This document shows positions 37,783 to 48,667 of a DNA stretch of 64,000 bases, piece by piece; position 1 is the stretch's first letter; each line of letters begins with the position of its first letter. The DNA is taken from contig NZ_QFYQ01000001.1 of assembly GCF_003254475.1 (NCBI RefSeq), positions 620,001 to 684,000 on the forward strand, in the 5' to 3' direction. The position numbers were made by a program, and so were the translations under genes. The notes beneath the pieces are model-generated. The model saw only the letters and a list, made by a program, of their open reading frames with translations. It did not search any database and was not told where the DNA came from. This stretch comes from Phenylobacterium soli (GTDB taxonomy: Bacteria; Pseudomonadota; Alphaproteobacteria; Caulobacterales; Caulobacteraceae).

Positions 37783-38589
37783 CTACAGCACCAGGTCCGC
37801 GCTGACCGGCGCGTGGTCGCTGGGGCGCTCCCAGGCGCGGACGTCCTCGTGCACGCGGCTCGCCGCGCAACCGAGCCGGAAGGCGGCGTCCTTCAGGCCC
37901 GGCGTCACCAGGATGTGGTCGAGGCGCAGGCCTCGGGCCGACTTTCGGAAGTCCTGGGCCCGGTAGCTCCACCACGAGGCCATCTTTTCCGGCTCGGGCG
38001 TGGTCTCGCGCGGCAGGTCGATGAAGTTCAGCGAGGCCTTCATGGCGGCGAACGCCTCGATCTCCACCGGGGTGTGGCTGACGATCTTCGACATGTACCT
38101 GTGGTTCCAGACGTCGAACTCGCCCGGCGCCACGTTGAGGTCGCCGACGATCGCCAGCGGCGCCATCGGGTCGCGCTTCGAAAGCTCGGCAGTCAGCTTC
38201 TCGTAGAAATCGAGCTTGTGGTCGAACTTCGGGTTCTCGGCCCTGTCGGGCACGTCGCCGCCGGCGGGGATATAGAAGTTGTGCACCTCGATCCCGGCGA
38301 TCCTGCCGCCCACGCAGCGGGCATGGCCTTCCCGGCAGACGTCCAGCGGCGCGACCTCCTCGATCGGCAGGCGCGAGGCGATGGCCACCCCGTGCCAGCC
38401 TTTCTGACCGGCGATCTTCAGGTGCGGCAGGCCCATCTCCACGAAGGCTTCCTTCGGGAACTCGCCCTCGCGGCACTTGATCTCCTGCATGCACAGGATA
38501 TCGGGCGCCTGCTCGGCGACGAAGCGGGCGGCCTGTTCGGCGCGCAGGCGGACGGAATTGACGTTCCAGGTGCAGAGGCGGAGGCGCAT
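37783..38589 (-). CDS. xthA: Exodeoxyribonuclease III (AP endonuclease)
   Basis: This 268-residue base-excision repair nuclease carries CTWNVNSVRLR (Asn), LCMQEIKCREGEFP (catalytic Glu), VHNFYIPAGGD, VGDLNVAPGEFDVWN (Asp/Asn), RGLRLDHILVTPGL and ERPSDHAPVSADL (catalytic His). ATG 38589 gives the normal MRLRLCTWNVNS start. Confidence 0.96.
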   Translation of the reverse strand: MRLRLCTWNVNSVRLRAEQAARFVAEQAPDILCMQEIKCREGEFPKEAFVEMGLPHLKIAGQKGWHGVAIASRLPIEEVAPLDVCREGHARCVGGRIAGIEVHNFYIPAGGDVPDRAENPKFDHKLDFYEKLTAELSKRDPMAPLAIVGDLNVAPGEFDVWNHRYMSKIVSHTPVEIEAFAAMKASLNFIDLPRETTPEPEKMASWWSYRAQDFRKSARGLRLDHILVTPGLKDAAFRLGCAASRVHEDVRAWERPSDHAPVSADLVL

Positions 38590-38670
38590 CGCCCATCCAT
38601 ATGGCGCCGCCGCCCGGTTCTGGAAGGCGGCCCATTCGCGCAAGCCGGCCCATGCGCGCGAGGTCGCAAA

Positions 38671-38701
38671 GAAACGCCCGGATGGTGGGGCCATCCGGGC
38701 G
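38671..38701 (-). terminator. Terminator-like hairpin upstream of xthA
   Basis: A perfect 11 bp stem CGCCCGGATGG / CCATCCGGGCG with a 5-base loop (38675-38701) is followed on the minus strand by TTTCTTTG. Confidence 0.75.
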
Positions 38702-38790
38702 ATGAGGGTCTGTCTCTCATGCCGCCGCCGGGAGGGGATTGTTCCGGCACGGACTCGTCCGCGCAGAACTGCGCAGACGGCGTAGTGGCA
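38671..38790 (-). ncRNA. Candidate small RNA or xthA leader
   Basis: On the minus strand a TTGACT (38814-38819) and CTTAAT (38790-38795) promoter-like pair precedes two tight hairpins, GCGCAG-TT-CTGCGC (38761-38774) and GGAC-GA-GTCC (38751-38760). A terminator follows at 38675-38701. A 24-codon frame (38717-38791) crosses the hairpins but may be chance. It sits between lolA and xthA, both leftward, so it could instead be the 3' end of the lolA message or an attenuator for xthA. Confidence 0.4.
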
Positions 38791-38882
38791 TTAAGGCCAC
38801 AGAGGCGCTCCAAAGTCAATCGAAACCGCGCCCCACATCTTGCGTGTTGCGCAAATGTCACGTCGCAGATCTGGTGCCGGCC

Positions 38883-39512
38883 TCAGGAACTGGCGGGCCG
38901 GCTCCGGCGCGGATCGCGCGGCGTGAACAGCGCCTTGTCGAGCCCCGAAGCCCGCTCCAGCCCGATCAGCTTCACCCGGGTGGTGCGGCCCTGGGCGTCG
39001 GTCACCGACCAGGCGGTCAGCGCCATCGGGCTGTCCTGGAAGGTCAGGGCGAGCTGGCCCGGCGTCTTGCGCGCACCGTCCCGGGCGACGATCACGAAGC
39101 CGCCCGGAATGCGGTCGACGCCGGTGATCGCCACGCTGCGGTCGAGCCGGATGTTGCGCGCCAGGAACAGCGACAGGGGCGTCGAGCCGAGCGGGTAGCG
39201 GTTGAAGGTCATCAGCCGCGAGTCGGCCACGGTCACCGCGGCGCCGTCGGCCACCACCACCATGCCGGACGGGGCGTCGTACTCGAAGCGGGCCCGGCCC
39301 GGGCGCTTCAGATAGACCGTGCCCTGGGTGGACTTGCCCATGGCGTCGGTCTGCACGAACCGGCCGCGCGCCTCGGTGAGGCCCTGCAGGTAGGTCGCCG
39401 CCTTGTCGACCAGCGCCTGGTCGGCGGGGCTGAGGGCGCCCTGCGCCAGCGCCGGTCCGGCGAGGGCGGCGGCCGCGAGGCCGAGGGCGAGAGTCCGGCG
39501 GGTGAAGCTCAT
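38883..39512 (-). CDS. lolA: Outer-membrane lipoprotein carrier protein LolA
   Basis: The 209-residue periplasmic protein has a twin-arginine-like signal start (MSFTRRTLALGLAAAALAG, cleavage near ALA-QG). The LolA half-barrel pattern is clear: ARGRFVQTDAMGKSTQGTVYLKRPGRARFEYDAP, then VVADGAAVTVADSRL and LSLFLARN. It carries lipoproteins to the outer membrane. ATG 39512 has GGA upstream; ATG 39524 is four codons earlier. Confidence 0.88.
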   Translation of the reverse strand: MSFTRRTLALGLAAAALAGPALAQGALSPADQALVDKAATYLQGLTEARGRFVQTDAMGKSTQGTVYLKRPGRARFEYDAPSGMVVVADGAAVTVADSRLMTFNRYPLGSTPLSLFLARNIRLDRSVAITGVDRIPGGFVIVARDGARKTPGQLALTFQDSPMALTAWSVTDAQGRTTRVKLIGLERASGLDKALFTPRDPRRSRPASS

Positions 39513-39621
39513 CTTGGCATCCATATGGGCGTTAGCCTGCCGCATGCGAGCGGCGACATTTGGGCCTGTTCGTGGAACAAGCGGCAACGCCCACGCTTAG
39601 CCGACCGTTCCTGTACGCACG

Positions 39622-39864
39622 ATGATCGACGACCTCAAAGCCCGCATGGCGGCCGCGGCCGCGGAAGGCGACTTCGAGACCGCCGCCCTGCTGCGCGACG
39701 CGATCCGCCGCCTGGAGTCCGGCGAGAGCCGTATCCGCCAGCAGGTTCCCGGGAAGATGGGCCTCGGCTCGAGCCAGGAGCGCTACGCCAGCGAAGGCGG
39801 GACCTTGCCGAAGAAGCCGGATCCCATGACCAAGGGCCACAAGCCCGGCGGGCGGCGGCGCTAG
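39622..39864 (+). CDS. UvrB/UvrC-motif small protein
   Basis: The 80-residue protein has an N-terminal UVR motif (LKARMAAAAAEGDFETAALLRDAIRRLES), the helical hairpin used in UvrB-UvrC contact. The C-terminus is basic and unstructured, ending MTKGHKPGGRRR. Whether it acts in repair is unknown. It is divergent from lolA. Confidence 0.85.
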   Translation: MIDDLKARMAAAAAEGDFETAALLRDAIRRLESGESRIRQQVPGKMGLGSSQERYASEGGTLPKKPDPMTKGHKPGGRRR

Positions 39865-39865
39865 T

Positions 39866-39933
39866 CGCCTCTCCCCGAGGCGAAGCCCGAGGGAGAGGGC
39901 AGGGCCTACCCTCTCCCGGCGGCGGGAGAGGCC
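39866..39933. repeat. Short palindromic repeat
   Basis: CCTCTCCCCGAGGCGAAGCC then GAGGGAGAGGG and CCCTCTCCCGGCGGCGGGAG form two facing CTCTCCC hairpins between convergent genes. It is a short-family copy related to those at 59512, 62241 and 62951. Confidence 0.8.
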
Positions 39934-39935
39934 AA

Positions 39936-42296
39936 TTACGGCGGCGGGCCGGCCAGGATCTCGCGCTTGCCGGCGTGGTTGGCCGGGCCCACGACGCCTT
40001 CCTGCTCCATGCGCTCCATGATCGAGGCGGCGCGGTTGTAGCCGATCTGCAGCCGCCGCTGGATGTAGCTGGTCGAGGCCTTGCCGTCGCGGGTGACCAC
40101 GGCCACGGCGCGGTCGTAGAGGTCGTTGGCGTCGCCGGTGTCGCCGCCGAAGCCGAGGTTCGGGCCCTCGTCCCCCTCCTCCTCGCCGCCGGCGGTGACC
40201 TCCTCGAGGTACTGCGGCTGACCCTGCTCGCGCAGGAACTTGGCCACGGCCTCCACCTCGCCGTCGGAGACGAACGGCCCGTGCAGGCGGGTGATCCGGC
40301 CGCCGCCGGCCATGTAGAGCATGTCGCCCTGGCCCAGCAGCTGCTCGGCGCCCTGTTCGCCGAGGATGGTGCGGCTATCGATCTTCGAGGTGACCTGGAA
40401 GGAGATCCGGGTCGGGAAGTTGGCCTTGATGGTGCCGGTGATGACGTCCACGGACGGGCGCTGGGTGGCCATGATCAGGTGGATGCCGGCGGCCCGCGCC
40501 ATCTGCGCCAGGCGCTGCACCGCGCCCTCGATGTCCTTGCCGGCGACCATCATCAGGTCGGCCACCTCGTCGATGATCACCACGAGGTAGGGCATGGCCT
40601 CGGGAATGATCTTCTCGCTCTCGAAGATCGGCCGGCCGGCGTCGTCGAAGCCGGTCTGGACCGTGCGCTCGAAGTGCTCGCCCTTGGCCAGGGCCTCCTT
40701 GGCGCGCTCGTTGTAGGAGCCGATGTTGCGGACGCCGATCTTGGACATCCGCCGGTAGCGGTCCTCCATCTCGCGGACCGTCCACTTCAGCGCCACGATG
40801 GCCTTCTTGGGGTCGGTGACCACCGGGGCCAGCAGGTGCGGGATGCCGTCGTAGACCGACAGCTCCAGCATCTTGGGGTCGATCATGATCAGCCGGCACT
40901 GCTCGGGCGGCAGGCGGTAGAGGATCGACAGGATCATCGCGTTGACGCCCACCGACTTGCCCGAGCCGGTGGTGCCGGCGATCAGCAGGTGGGGCATCTT
41001 GGCGAGGTCGGCGATGTAGGGCTCGCCGCCGATCGTCTCGCCCAGGGCCACCGGCAGGTTCTGGCCGCCGCGCTCGTATTCGGCCGCCGCCAGCAGGTCG
41101 CGCAGATAGACGGTCTCGCGCTTCTGGTTGGGCAGCTCGATGCCGATGGCGTTGCGGCCCGGCACCACCGAGACGCGGCAGGCGGCGACGCTCATGGAGC
41201 GGGCGATGTCGTCGGCCAGGGCCACGACGCGGGCCGATTTCACGCCGGCCGCCGGCACCAGTTCGTAGAGGGTGACCACCGGGCCCGGGCGGATCTGGTC
41301 CACCTGGCCGCGGACGCCGAACTCGGCCAGCACGCTCTCCAGGAGCTGGGCGTTCTGGCGCAGGGCGCCCTCGTCGAACTGGGCGGCGCGGGGCTTGGGC
41401 TTGGCCAGCATCGAGAGCTCGGGCAGGCGGAAGCCACCCGGCCGCACGAATTCGAAGGTCGCCTGGGCTTCGCGCTCCTCGCGGGCCGAGGGCTTGGGCG
41501 GCGCCTTGGGCGGCTTCACCTTCAGCGGGGCGGCGTCGAGCGCGGGCTCGGAGTCATAGGCGGCGGCCTCGGGCGCCGGATCGAGGGCGCCCTCCGGAAT
41601 GCCGGGCTCGCGCACCGCCCGGCGGGCGATCGGCGCCTTGCGCTCGGGCAGGGTGATCGGGGCCTTGGGCTTGACCGCCTCGCGCGCCCAGCCGGCGAAG
41701 CCCGCCACGTCCAGCCGCTGCAGGCCGAGCGCCCAGCCGAGGGCCCCGGCGCCGGCCAGCGCCAGCACCAGGGCGCCCACCGCGTGGGCCGCCGGGACGT
41801 GGGCGAGCCGCATCAGGCCTGAAAGGCCGCCCAGCAGCGCATCGCCCCACAGCCCGCCCAGGCCCTTGGCCAGCGGCCAGGCGGCGGGCGGCGGCGGGCC
41901 GGCCAGGGCGCCGGCCAGGGTCAGGACGCCCAGCGCGCCGACCAGCGCCCGCAGACGGATCTCGCTGCGGCTCAGGCCGGGGGAGGCGGCGGTGACGCGC
42001 GACAGGCCGAGCACGACCATCAGCAGGGCCACGAAGGCGCTGGCGATCCCCAGCGACTGCACCCCGAGGTCGGCCAGCATGGCGCCGGGCCCGCCGAGGA
42101 TGTTGGTGGGCGCGCCGCCGCCGGCGGCGTTCAGGCTCGGGTCGGCGGGATTGTAGGTGGCGAAGGCGGCCGCCAGGGCGACGCCGGCCGCGGCCGTGAA
42201 GCCGCCGCGCATGCGGGCGGTGTGCGGATGGGCCCAGGCCAGGCCCGCGACCTCCATCGCCCACGCCGTTCCCGTCTTCCGCGCCACCCGCGCCAT
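39936..42296 (-). CDS. ftsK: DNA translocase FtsK
   Basis: The 786-residue division-site DNA pump has about four N-terminal membrane helices (within residues 30-190), a Pro/Ala-rich linker, then the motor. [17 protein letters not shown] is Walker [21 protein letters not shown] and [13 protein letters not shown] (Walker B) follow, and [19 protein letters not shown] is conserved. The C-terminal gamma winged helix reads [29 protein letters not shown] 42296 is preferred over TTG 42302. A CtrA-like box lies 49 bp upstream. Confidence 0.96.
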   Translation of the reverse strand: MARVARKTGTAWAMEVAGLAWAHPHTARMRGGFTAAAGVALAAAFATYNPADPSLNAAGGGAPTNILGGPGAMLADLGVQSLGIASAFVALLMVVLGLSRVTAASPGLSRSEIRLRALVGALGVLTLAGALAGPPPPAAWPLAKGLGGLWGDALLGGLSGLMRLAHVPAAHAVGALVLALAGAGALGWALGLQRLDVAGFAGWAREAVKPKAPITLPERKAPIARRAVREPGIPEGALDPAPEAAAYDSEPALDAAPLKVKPPKAPPKPSAREEREAQATFEFVRPGGFRLPELSMLAKPKPRAAQFDEGALRQNAQLLESVLAEFGVRGQVDQIRPGPVVTLYELVPAAGVKSARVVALADDIARSMSVAACRVSVVPGRNAIGIELPNQKRETVYLRDLLAAAEYERGGQNLPVALGETIGGEPYIADLAKMPHLLIAGTTGSGKSVGVNAMILSILYRLPPEQCRLIMIDPKMLELSVYDGIPHLLAPVVTDPKKAIVALKWTVREMEDRYRRMSKIGVRNIGSYNERAKEALAKGEHFERTVQTGFDDAGRPIFESEKIIPEAMPYLVVIIDEVADLMMVAGKDIEGAVQRLAQMARAAGIHLIMATQRPSVDVITGTIKANFPTRISFQVTSKIDSRTILGEQGAEQLLGQGDMLYMAGGGRITRLHGPFVSDGEVEAVAKFLREQGQPQYLEEVTAGGEEEGDEGPNLGFGGDTGDANDLYDRAVAVVTRDGKASTSYIQRRLQIGYNRAASIMERMEQEGVVGPANHAGKREILAGPPP

Positions 42297-42344
42297 GCGC
42301 AAAGCCCCAATCTTGGATCTCGGCCCTGTTTGCCCGGCGAGGCG

Positions 42345-42359
42345 TTAACGGGCGTTTAC
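42345..42359. promoter_or_regulatory. CtrA-like box upstream of ftsK
   Basis: TTAA-N7-TTAC (spacer CGGGCGT) differs by one base from the CtrA consensus. It lies 49 bp before the ftsK ATG and 60-75 bp before the divergent gene at 42419. Confidence 0.5.
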
Positions 42360-42418
42360 CATGGCGCGGGCGGCAGGCCTCTTCCGCCGCCGGTTCCGCC
42401 GCATTAGGGTCCCCGCCC

Positions 42419-42850
42419 ATGACTTGGACGCCCATGACTTGGACCATGCCCCGTCCCGTTCTGCAGGTGGTCGCCGGCGTGCTCGGGCTCTGCGCCCTGG
42501 CCGCCTTCGCCCTGGGGATCATCAATGCGCCGGAGCATGGCGGCCGCCTGCCGGGCGAGCGGCCCGCGGGCCAGGCCGGCGCGCCGGGCGCGGTGATCAA
42601 CGCCGCCGAGGCCACCCCGCTCAGCCAGGAGCGCATCGAGGGCCCGGCGCCGACCGCCGAGAAGCCCGCGGCCAACAAGACTGACGACGAGGACCAGGAC
42701 ACGGCCGACCAGGCGACCAACACCCTGCCGGTGCCGCCGATCACCCCGCCCGCCAAGCCGGGCGGCGCGACCAACGCCACCCCGGCCCAGGACCGCGTCG
42801 GCGACCTCATCCAGCAGGCCACCCCGCCCCCCGAAGAGCCGCCGCACTGA
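42419..42850 (+). CDS. Membrane-anchored Pro-rich protein of unknown function
   Basis: The 143-residue protein has one N-terminal transmembrane helix (LQVVAGVLGLCALAAFALGI). A Pro/Ala/Thr-rich low-complexity tail, probably periplasmic, follows and ends PPPEEPPH. The DNA at the start repeats ATGACTTGGAC twice (42419 and 42434), giving MTWTPMTWT, so either ATG may be used. No family is recognised. It is divergent from ftsK with 122 bp between starts. Confidence 0.65.
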   Translation: MTWTPMTWTMPRPVLQVVAGVLGLCALAAFALGIINAPEHGGRLPGERPAGQAGAPGAVINAAEATPLSQERIEGPAPTAEKPAANKTDDEDQDTADQATNTLPVPPITPPAKPGGATNATPAQDRVGDLIQQATPPPEEPPH

Positions 42851-42877
42851 CGCCGGCGGCGAGCGACGGGCGCGCGG

Positions 42878-43738
42878 CTACCTGACCCCGTGCGCGGCGA
42901 AGAAGGCCAGCATCCGCTTCCAGGCGTCGGCGGAGGCCTTGGCGTCGTAGCTCGGCCGATAGTCGGCCAGGAAGCCGTGCTGGGCCTCGGGATAGACGAT
43001 GATCTCGGCCGGCTTGTTCGCCGCCTTGATGGCCGCGCGCATGGCCTCGACGTCGGCGGCGGGAATGCCCTTGTCCTGGCCGCCGTAGAGCCCGAGCACC
43101 GGCGCCTTCAGGTCCTTCACCAGGTCGATCGGCGGAGTGCGCGGGTAGGGCCCGGCCTTCAGGGGGCCATACCAGGCGACGCCGGCCTTGAACTCGGCGA
43201 AGCGCTCGCAGTCGAGCCAGGTCTTGCCGCCGCCCCAGCAGAAGCCGGTGACGCCGGCCCGGCTCATGTCGGCGAACGGCTGGGCCTTGAGGAACTTCAG
43301 CGCCGCGGCGGTGTCGGAGGTGACCTGGGCCTCGGGCGTCGCCTTCACGATGTCCATGACCGCCTTCATGTCGACGGTCTTGGAGGGATCCCCGGCGCGG
43401 ACGAAGAGGTCGGGGGCGAGCGCCACATAGCCCGCCTTGGCGAGCCGGCGGCAGACGTCCTTCACCCATTCGTGGACGCCGAAGATTTCCGAGTTCACCA
43501 GCACCACCGCATGGCGGCCCTTGCCGGACGGCCGGGCGAGGTAGCCGGGGATCTTCCGGTCGGCGGCGGGGATCTCGACCATGCCGGCGACGAGGCCCGC
43601 CTCGTCGGTGTGGATCGGCTCGGCCTCGGCCGAGAAGGCGGCCACCGCATAGCCGCCGGCCAGGGCCAGGGCGATGGATCGCCGGGTCAGGTCGAGGTCG
43701 CCGGCCCAGTTTCCGTCCGGACGGGTGAGGGTGACCAT
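42878..43738 (-). CDS. Exported dienelactone hydrolase family protein
   Basis: This 286-residue alpha/beta hydrolase has a twin-arginine-type signal (LTRRSIALALAGGYAVAAFSAEA). The DLH domain follows with VNSEIFGVHEWVKDVCRRL (Glu), GFCWGGGKTWL (Cys nucleophile), GLYGGQDKGIP (Asp) and PEAQHGFLADY (His). It resembles the cytosolic DLH at 21866 but is predicted to be periplasmic. Substrate unknown. Confidence 0.85.
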   Translation of the reverse strand: MVTLTRPDGNWAGDLDLTRRSIALALAGGYAVAAFSAEAEPIHTDEAGLVAGMVEIPAADRKIPGYLARPSGKGRHAVVLVNSEIFGVHEWVKDVCRRLAKAGYVALAPDLFVRAGDPSKTVDMKAVMDIVKATPEAQVTSDTAAALKFLKAQPFADMSRAGVTGFCWGGGKTWLDCERFAEFKAGVAWYGPLKAGPYPRTPPIDLVKDLKAPVLGLYGGQDKGIPAADVEAMRAAIKAANKPAEIIVYPEAQHGFLADYRPSYDAKASADAWKRMLAFFAAHGVR

Positions 43739-43939
43739 GGGCGCCTCCGCGATGGCTCTGTGCCGGGTATGACCGTGAAGGTGCGATCCTGCGCCGCAGC
43801 TCGTCGCGGAGTCAAAGGGCCAGCGGGTTCAAATGCCGCGTCCGGCCGAGGGAACCTTCAAGCTCTGCAAAGCGTCTCGTGATGGCCAGCTGAACCGTGC
43901 TAAGGGGGTATGTCCTTGTCAGGATTAGGGGCTTTCGCT

Positions 43940-43967
43940 CTTGCAGGCCCCGCAATTTCCCCCATAT
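43940..43967 (+). promoter_or_regulatory. RpoH (sigma-32) type promoter of dnaK
   Basis: CTTGCA (43940-43945), 14 bp, CCCCATAT (43960-43967) fits the heat-shock consensus CTTGAA...CCCCATAT with one mismatch. Transcription would begin about 130 bp before dnaK. Confidence 0.75.
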
Positions 43968-44107
43968 CGGCAGGCGACGTCGGTGTTGGCGAGTATGGCC
44001 AGCGCCGGCCGAGACTGATCGAACCGGGGACGAGGCACAGTCAGAAGCGCTTCACCTAGGAAGGCTTCCCCGCAGCGTCCGCCATCAAGGAGCGAGCAAG
44101 ACTCTCA

Positions 44108-46027
<1,920 letters not shown>

Positions 46028-46109
46028 CAACGCGCCCCATGGCGACCGGCGTCATCACATGCGATCTGGTCGTCCTGGGGAACGTCGCCGCCGCTTCCAC
46101 GGTGAAGGG

Positions 46110-46152
46110 ATCCCCGCCCGCTCGGCGAAAAGCCTTGCAGCGCGGCGGGGAT
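46110..46152 (+). other. dnaK-dnaJ intercistronic hairpin
   Basis: ATCCCCGCC (46110-46118) pairs with GGCGGGGAT (46144-46152). An inner GGC-GAAAA-GCC hairpin lies between them, and no T-run follows. It may stabilise or partly attenuate the dnaK message before dnaJ. Confidence 0.5.
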
Positions 46153-46199
46153 CATCCCACCTCAACCTTCAGTGACATTTTTGGGCGCCAGACGATCTG

Positions 46200-47348
46200 A
46201 TGCGGGACTATTACGAGATCCTGGGCGTCGACCGCGGCTGCGATGAGGCCGCGCTCAAGTCCGCTTTCCGCAAGCTCGCCATGGAGCACCACCCCGACCG
46301 CAACGGCGGTTGCGAGGAGGCCGCCGGGCGCTTCAAGGAACTGAACGAGGCCTATTCGGTCCTCTCCGACCCGCAGAAGCGCGCCACCTATGACCGCTTC
46401 GGCCACGCCGGCGTCAACGGTATGGGCGGCGGCGGGGCCCAGTTCCACGACGCCCACGACATCTTCAACGAGGTGTTCGGCGACATCTTCGGCGACATGT
46501 TCGGCATGCGCGGCCGGCAGAACCGCGGCCCGGCCCGCGGCCAGGACCTGCGCTACGACCTGGAGATCACCCTCGAGCAGGCCTACGCCGGCGCCGAGGT
46601 GGAGATCACCGCCCCCACCACCCTCACCTGCGAGCCCTGCGACGGCTCGGGGGCCAAGCCGGGCACCAGCCCGACCACCTGCACCACCTGCGGCGGCGCC
46701 GGCCGCGTGCGGGCGACCCAGGGCTTCTTCTCCATCGAGCGCGCCTGCCCCCGCTGCGGCGGCTCGGGCCGCATGGTGCTCGACCCGTGCGAGCACTGCC
46801 GGGGCCTGGGCATGGTGCGCAAGGAGCGCACCCTCTCGGTCCGCATCCCGGCCGGCGTCGACGACGGCGCGCGCATCCGCCTGGCGGGCGAGGGCGACGC
46901 GGGCGACCGCGGCGGCCCGCGCGGCGACCTCTACATCTTCATCTCCGTCCGCCCGCACGAGCTTTTCGAGCGCGACGGCCTGGACCTGCTCTGCACCGTG
47001 CCGGTGCCCATGGCCACGGCGGCCCTCGGCGGCATGGTCGAGGCGCCCTGCCTGATGGGCGGCGAGAACTGCGACGGCAACTGCAAGATCGAGGTCAAGG
47101 TGCCCGAGGGCGCCCAGACCGGCCAGACCGTGCGCCTCAAGGGCCGCGGCATGCCCAGCTTGCGCAGCCGCGAGCGCGGCGACCTCGTGGTCGAGCTGTT
47201 CATCGAGACGCCGACCCGCCTCACCGCGCGCCAGAAGGAGCTGCTCACCGAATTCGCCGGCATCTGCGGCGAGCAGCAGCACCCCAAGTCCGCCAAGTTC
47301 CTCGGCAAGGCCAAACGCTTCTGGGACGAAGTCACCGGCGCGGCGTGA
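46200..47348 (+). CDS. dnaJ: Co-chaperone DnaJ (Hsp40)
   Basis: The 382-residue type I J protein has a J domain with HPD in [10 protein letters not shown], a short G/F region ([27 protein letters not shown]), four zinc motifs [24 protein letters not shown] and CEHCRGLG, then the beta client-binding domain. It stimulates DnaK ATPase. Confidence 0.97.
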   Translation: MRDYYEILGVDRGCDEAALKSAFRKLAMEHHPDRNGGCEEAAGRFKELNEAYSVLSDPQKRATYDRFGHAGVNGMGGGGAQFHDAHDIFNEVFGDIFGDMFGMRGRQNRGPARGQDLRYDLEITLEQAYAGAEVEITAPTTLTCEPCDGSGAKPGTSPTTCTTCGGAGRVRATQGFFSIERACPRCGGSGRMVLDPCEHCRGLGMVRKERTLSVRIPAGVDDGARIRLAGEGDAGDRGGPRGDLYIFISVRPHELFERDGLDLLCTVPVPMATAALGGMVEAPCLMGGENCDGNCKIEVKVPEGAQTGQTVRLKGRGMPSLRSRERGDLVVELFIETPTRLTARQKELLTEFAGICGEQQHPKSAKFLGKAKRFWDEVTGAA

Positions 47349-47433
47349 GTTCGCTTCGCATCCCGCGCCGAAAGCGGAGGGATCGATTTGCCGCCGCCCC
47401 GGCTTTCCGCTAGAGACACCGCTCCGCTGACCC

Positions 47434-47510
47434 GCACCCGTAGCTCAGCTGGATAGAGCGTTGCCCTCCGAAGGCAAAGGTCACACGTTCGAATCGTGTC
47501 GGGTGCGCCA
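47434..47510 (+). tRNA. tRNA-Arg (anticodon CCG)
   Basis: A 77-base cloverleaf with acceptor stem GCACCCG / CGGGTGC, D arm GCTC-AGCTGGATA-GAGC, anticodon stem TTGCC / GGCAA with loop CTCCGAA (anticodon CCG, reading CGG), T arm ACACG-TTCGAAT-CGTGT, discriminator G and encoded CCA. No integrase or direct repeat of its 3' end is visible nearby. Confidence 0.97.
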
Positions 47511-47618
47511 GCGGCCTTCCTCTCCACTTGATCGGCGTCAAAGCGGCCACCCCCGCGGGGGCTAGGCTTGACCTCGGTGGCCCCGCCCCGGCGGGGCCGA
47601 GATTTGGATGAGGTCGCG

Positions 47619-48065
47619 ATGCCCCACTTGAAGATGCTCTATGTGCTCGCCGACGGCGCCCATGCGCGCCTGGTGGAGCGCTCCCACGAGACCGGCGACT
47701 TCGTCACCTTCGCGGAGATCGACGGCTCCGGCCGCCTCAAGGGCCTGCGCCGCGAGCTGAAGGGCAACTCCGGCTTCGCCAGCCAGCAGTCGGGCACCAA
47801 CCAGCGCCATGACGTGCACGGCGCCGACTACGAGCGTCAGGCCAAGGAGACCTTCGTCCACGAGGTCGCCGACCGCGCCGCCGAGATCGCCAAGGCCGAC
47901 GGCTACCAGGGCGTCGTCGTCGCCGCCCCGGCCCGCCTGCTCGAGCCGCTGCGCACCCGTCTCGCCCAGCACAAGGCCAATGTCGCGGGCGCCCTCGACA
48001 AGGACCTCACCAAGGCGGCGGACGCCACCCTGTCCAAGTGGCTGGACCACGTCCTGCCCGCCTGA
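47619..48065 (+). CDS. Host attachment (Host_attach) family protein
   Basis: The 148-residue protein carries [22 protein letters not shown], a conserved central [34 protein letters not shown], and [16 protein letters not shown]. This is the family named after a plant-attachment protein; its structure resembles release-factor-like or Rossmann baeRF domains. The molecular role is unclear. ATG 47619 has AGGT upstream. It is 29 bp from the RaiA-type gene. Confidence 0.82.
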   Translation: MPHLKMLYVLADGAHARLVERSHETGDFVTFAEIDGSGRLKGLRRELKGNSGFASQQSGTNQRHDVHGADYERQAKETFVHEVADRAAEIAKADGYQGVVVAAPARLLEPLRTRLAQHKANVAGALDKDLTKAADATLSKWLDHVLPA

Positions 48066-48094
48066 AGTCCACCTTCCTCCATCTGGAGCATTCG

Positions 48095-48664
48095 ATGCAG
48101 ATTCCGCTGCAGATCACCTTCGAAGGCGGCCTGGAACCCTCGGACGCGCTGCGCGCCCGGATCGAGCGCGAAGCCGCCAAGCTCGAGAAGTTCCACGACC
48201 GGATCACCTCCTGCCGCGTGGCCGTGATCGGCCGCAGCCACCGCCAGCGCCACGGCGATCTCTACGCCGTGCGCCTGCAGATCACCGGCCCCGACGTCGC
48301 CGACGTGGTGGTCGACCGCAACCCGCCCGCCGACCACGCCCACGAGGACGCCTTCGTCGCCGTCCGCGACGCCTTCGCCGCGGCGCGCCGGCGCCTGCAG
48401 GACCGCCGCCGCAAGGCGCAGGGCCAGGTGAAGCTCCACGAGGAGCCGCCCATGGGCCGCGTCGTCCAAGTGTACCCCGTCGACGGCTATGGCTTCCTGG
48501 AAAGCGGCGACGGGCGGGAGATCTACTTCCACCGCAACGCGCTCCTGAACGGCGACTTCGAGAAGCTCGCCGTCGGCTCGCACGTGCGCTTCCACGAGCG
48601 CGAGGGCGAGAAGGGTCCCCAGGCCTCCACCGTCCACCTGGTGAGGGCCAACGGGCGGGCCTGA
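48095..48664 (+). CDS. RaiA/HPF-type ribosome-binding domain fused to a cold-shock domain
   Basis: The 189-residue protein begins MQIPLQITFEGGLEPSDALR and continues with an S30AE/HPF-like beta-alpha fold to about residue 105. A basic linker follows (ARRRLQDRRRKAQGQ). Residues about 125-189 form a cold-shock OB fold (GRVVQVYPVDGYGFLESG, EIYFHRNALL, GSHVRFHEREGEKGPQAST). Both parts bind ribosome or RNA, so a translation-related stress role is likely. ATG 48095 has GGAG 7 bp upstream. Confidence 0.85.
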   Translation: MQIPLQITFEGGLEPSDALRARIEREAAKLEKFHDRITSCRVAVIGRSHRQRHGDLYAVRLQITGPDVADVVVDRNPPADHAHEDAFVAVRDAFAAARRRLQDRRRKAQGQVKLHEEPPMGRVVQVYPVDGYGFLESGDGREIYFHRNALLNGDFEKLAVGSHVRFHEREGEKGPQASTVHLVRANGRA

Positions 48665-48667
48665 GGC

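Noticed and set aside
38739..41822. 1027-codon open frame on + strand antisense to ftsK
   Set aside because: It is the mirror of ftsK codons and starts in the lolA/xthA gap; no domain is visible.
47434..48664. Genomic island at tRNA-Arg
   Set aside because: No integrase, no duplicated tRNA 3' end, and neighbours have the same base composition and chromosomal functions.
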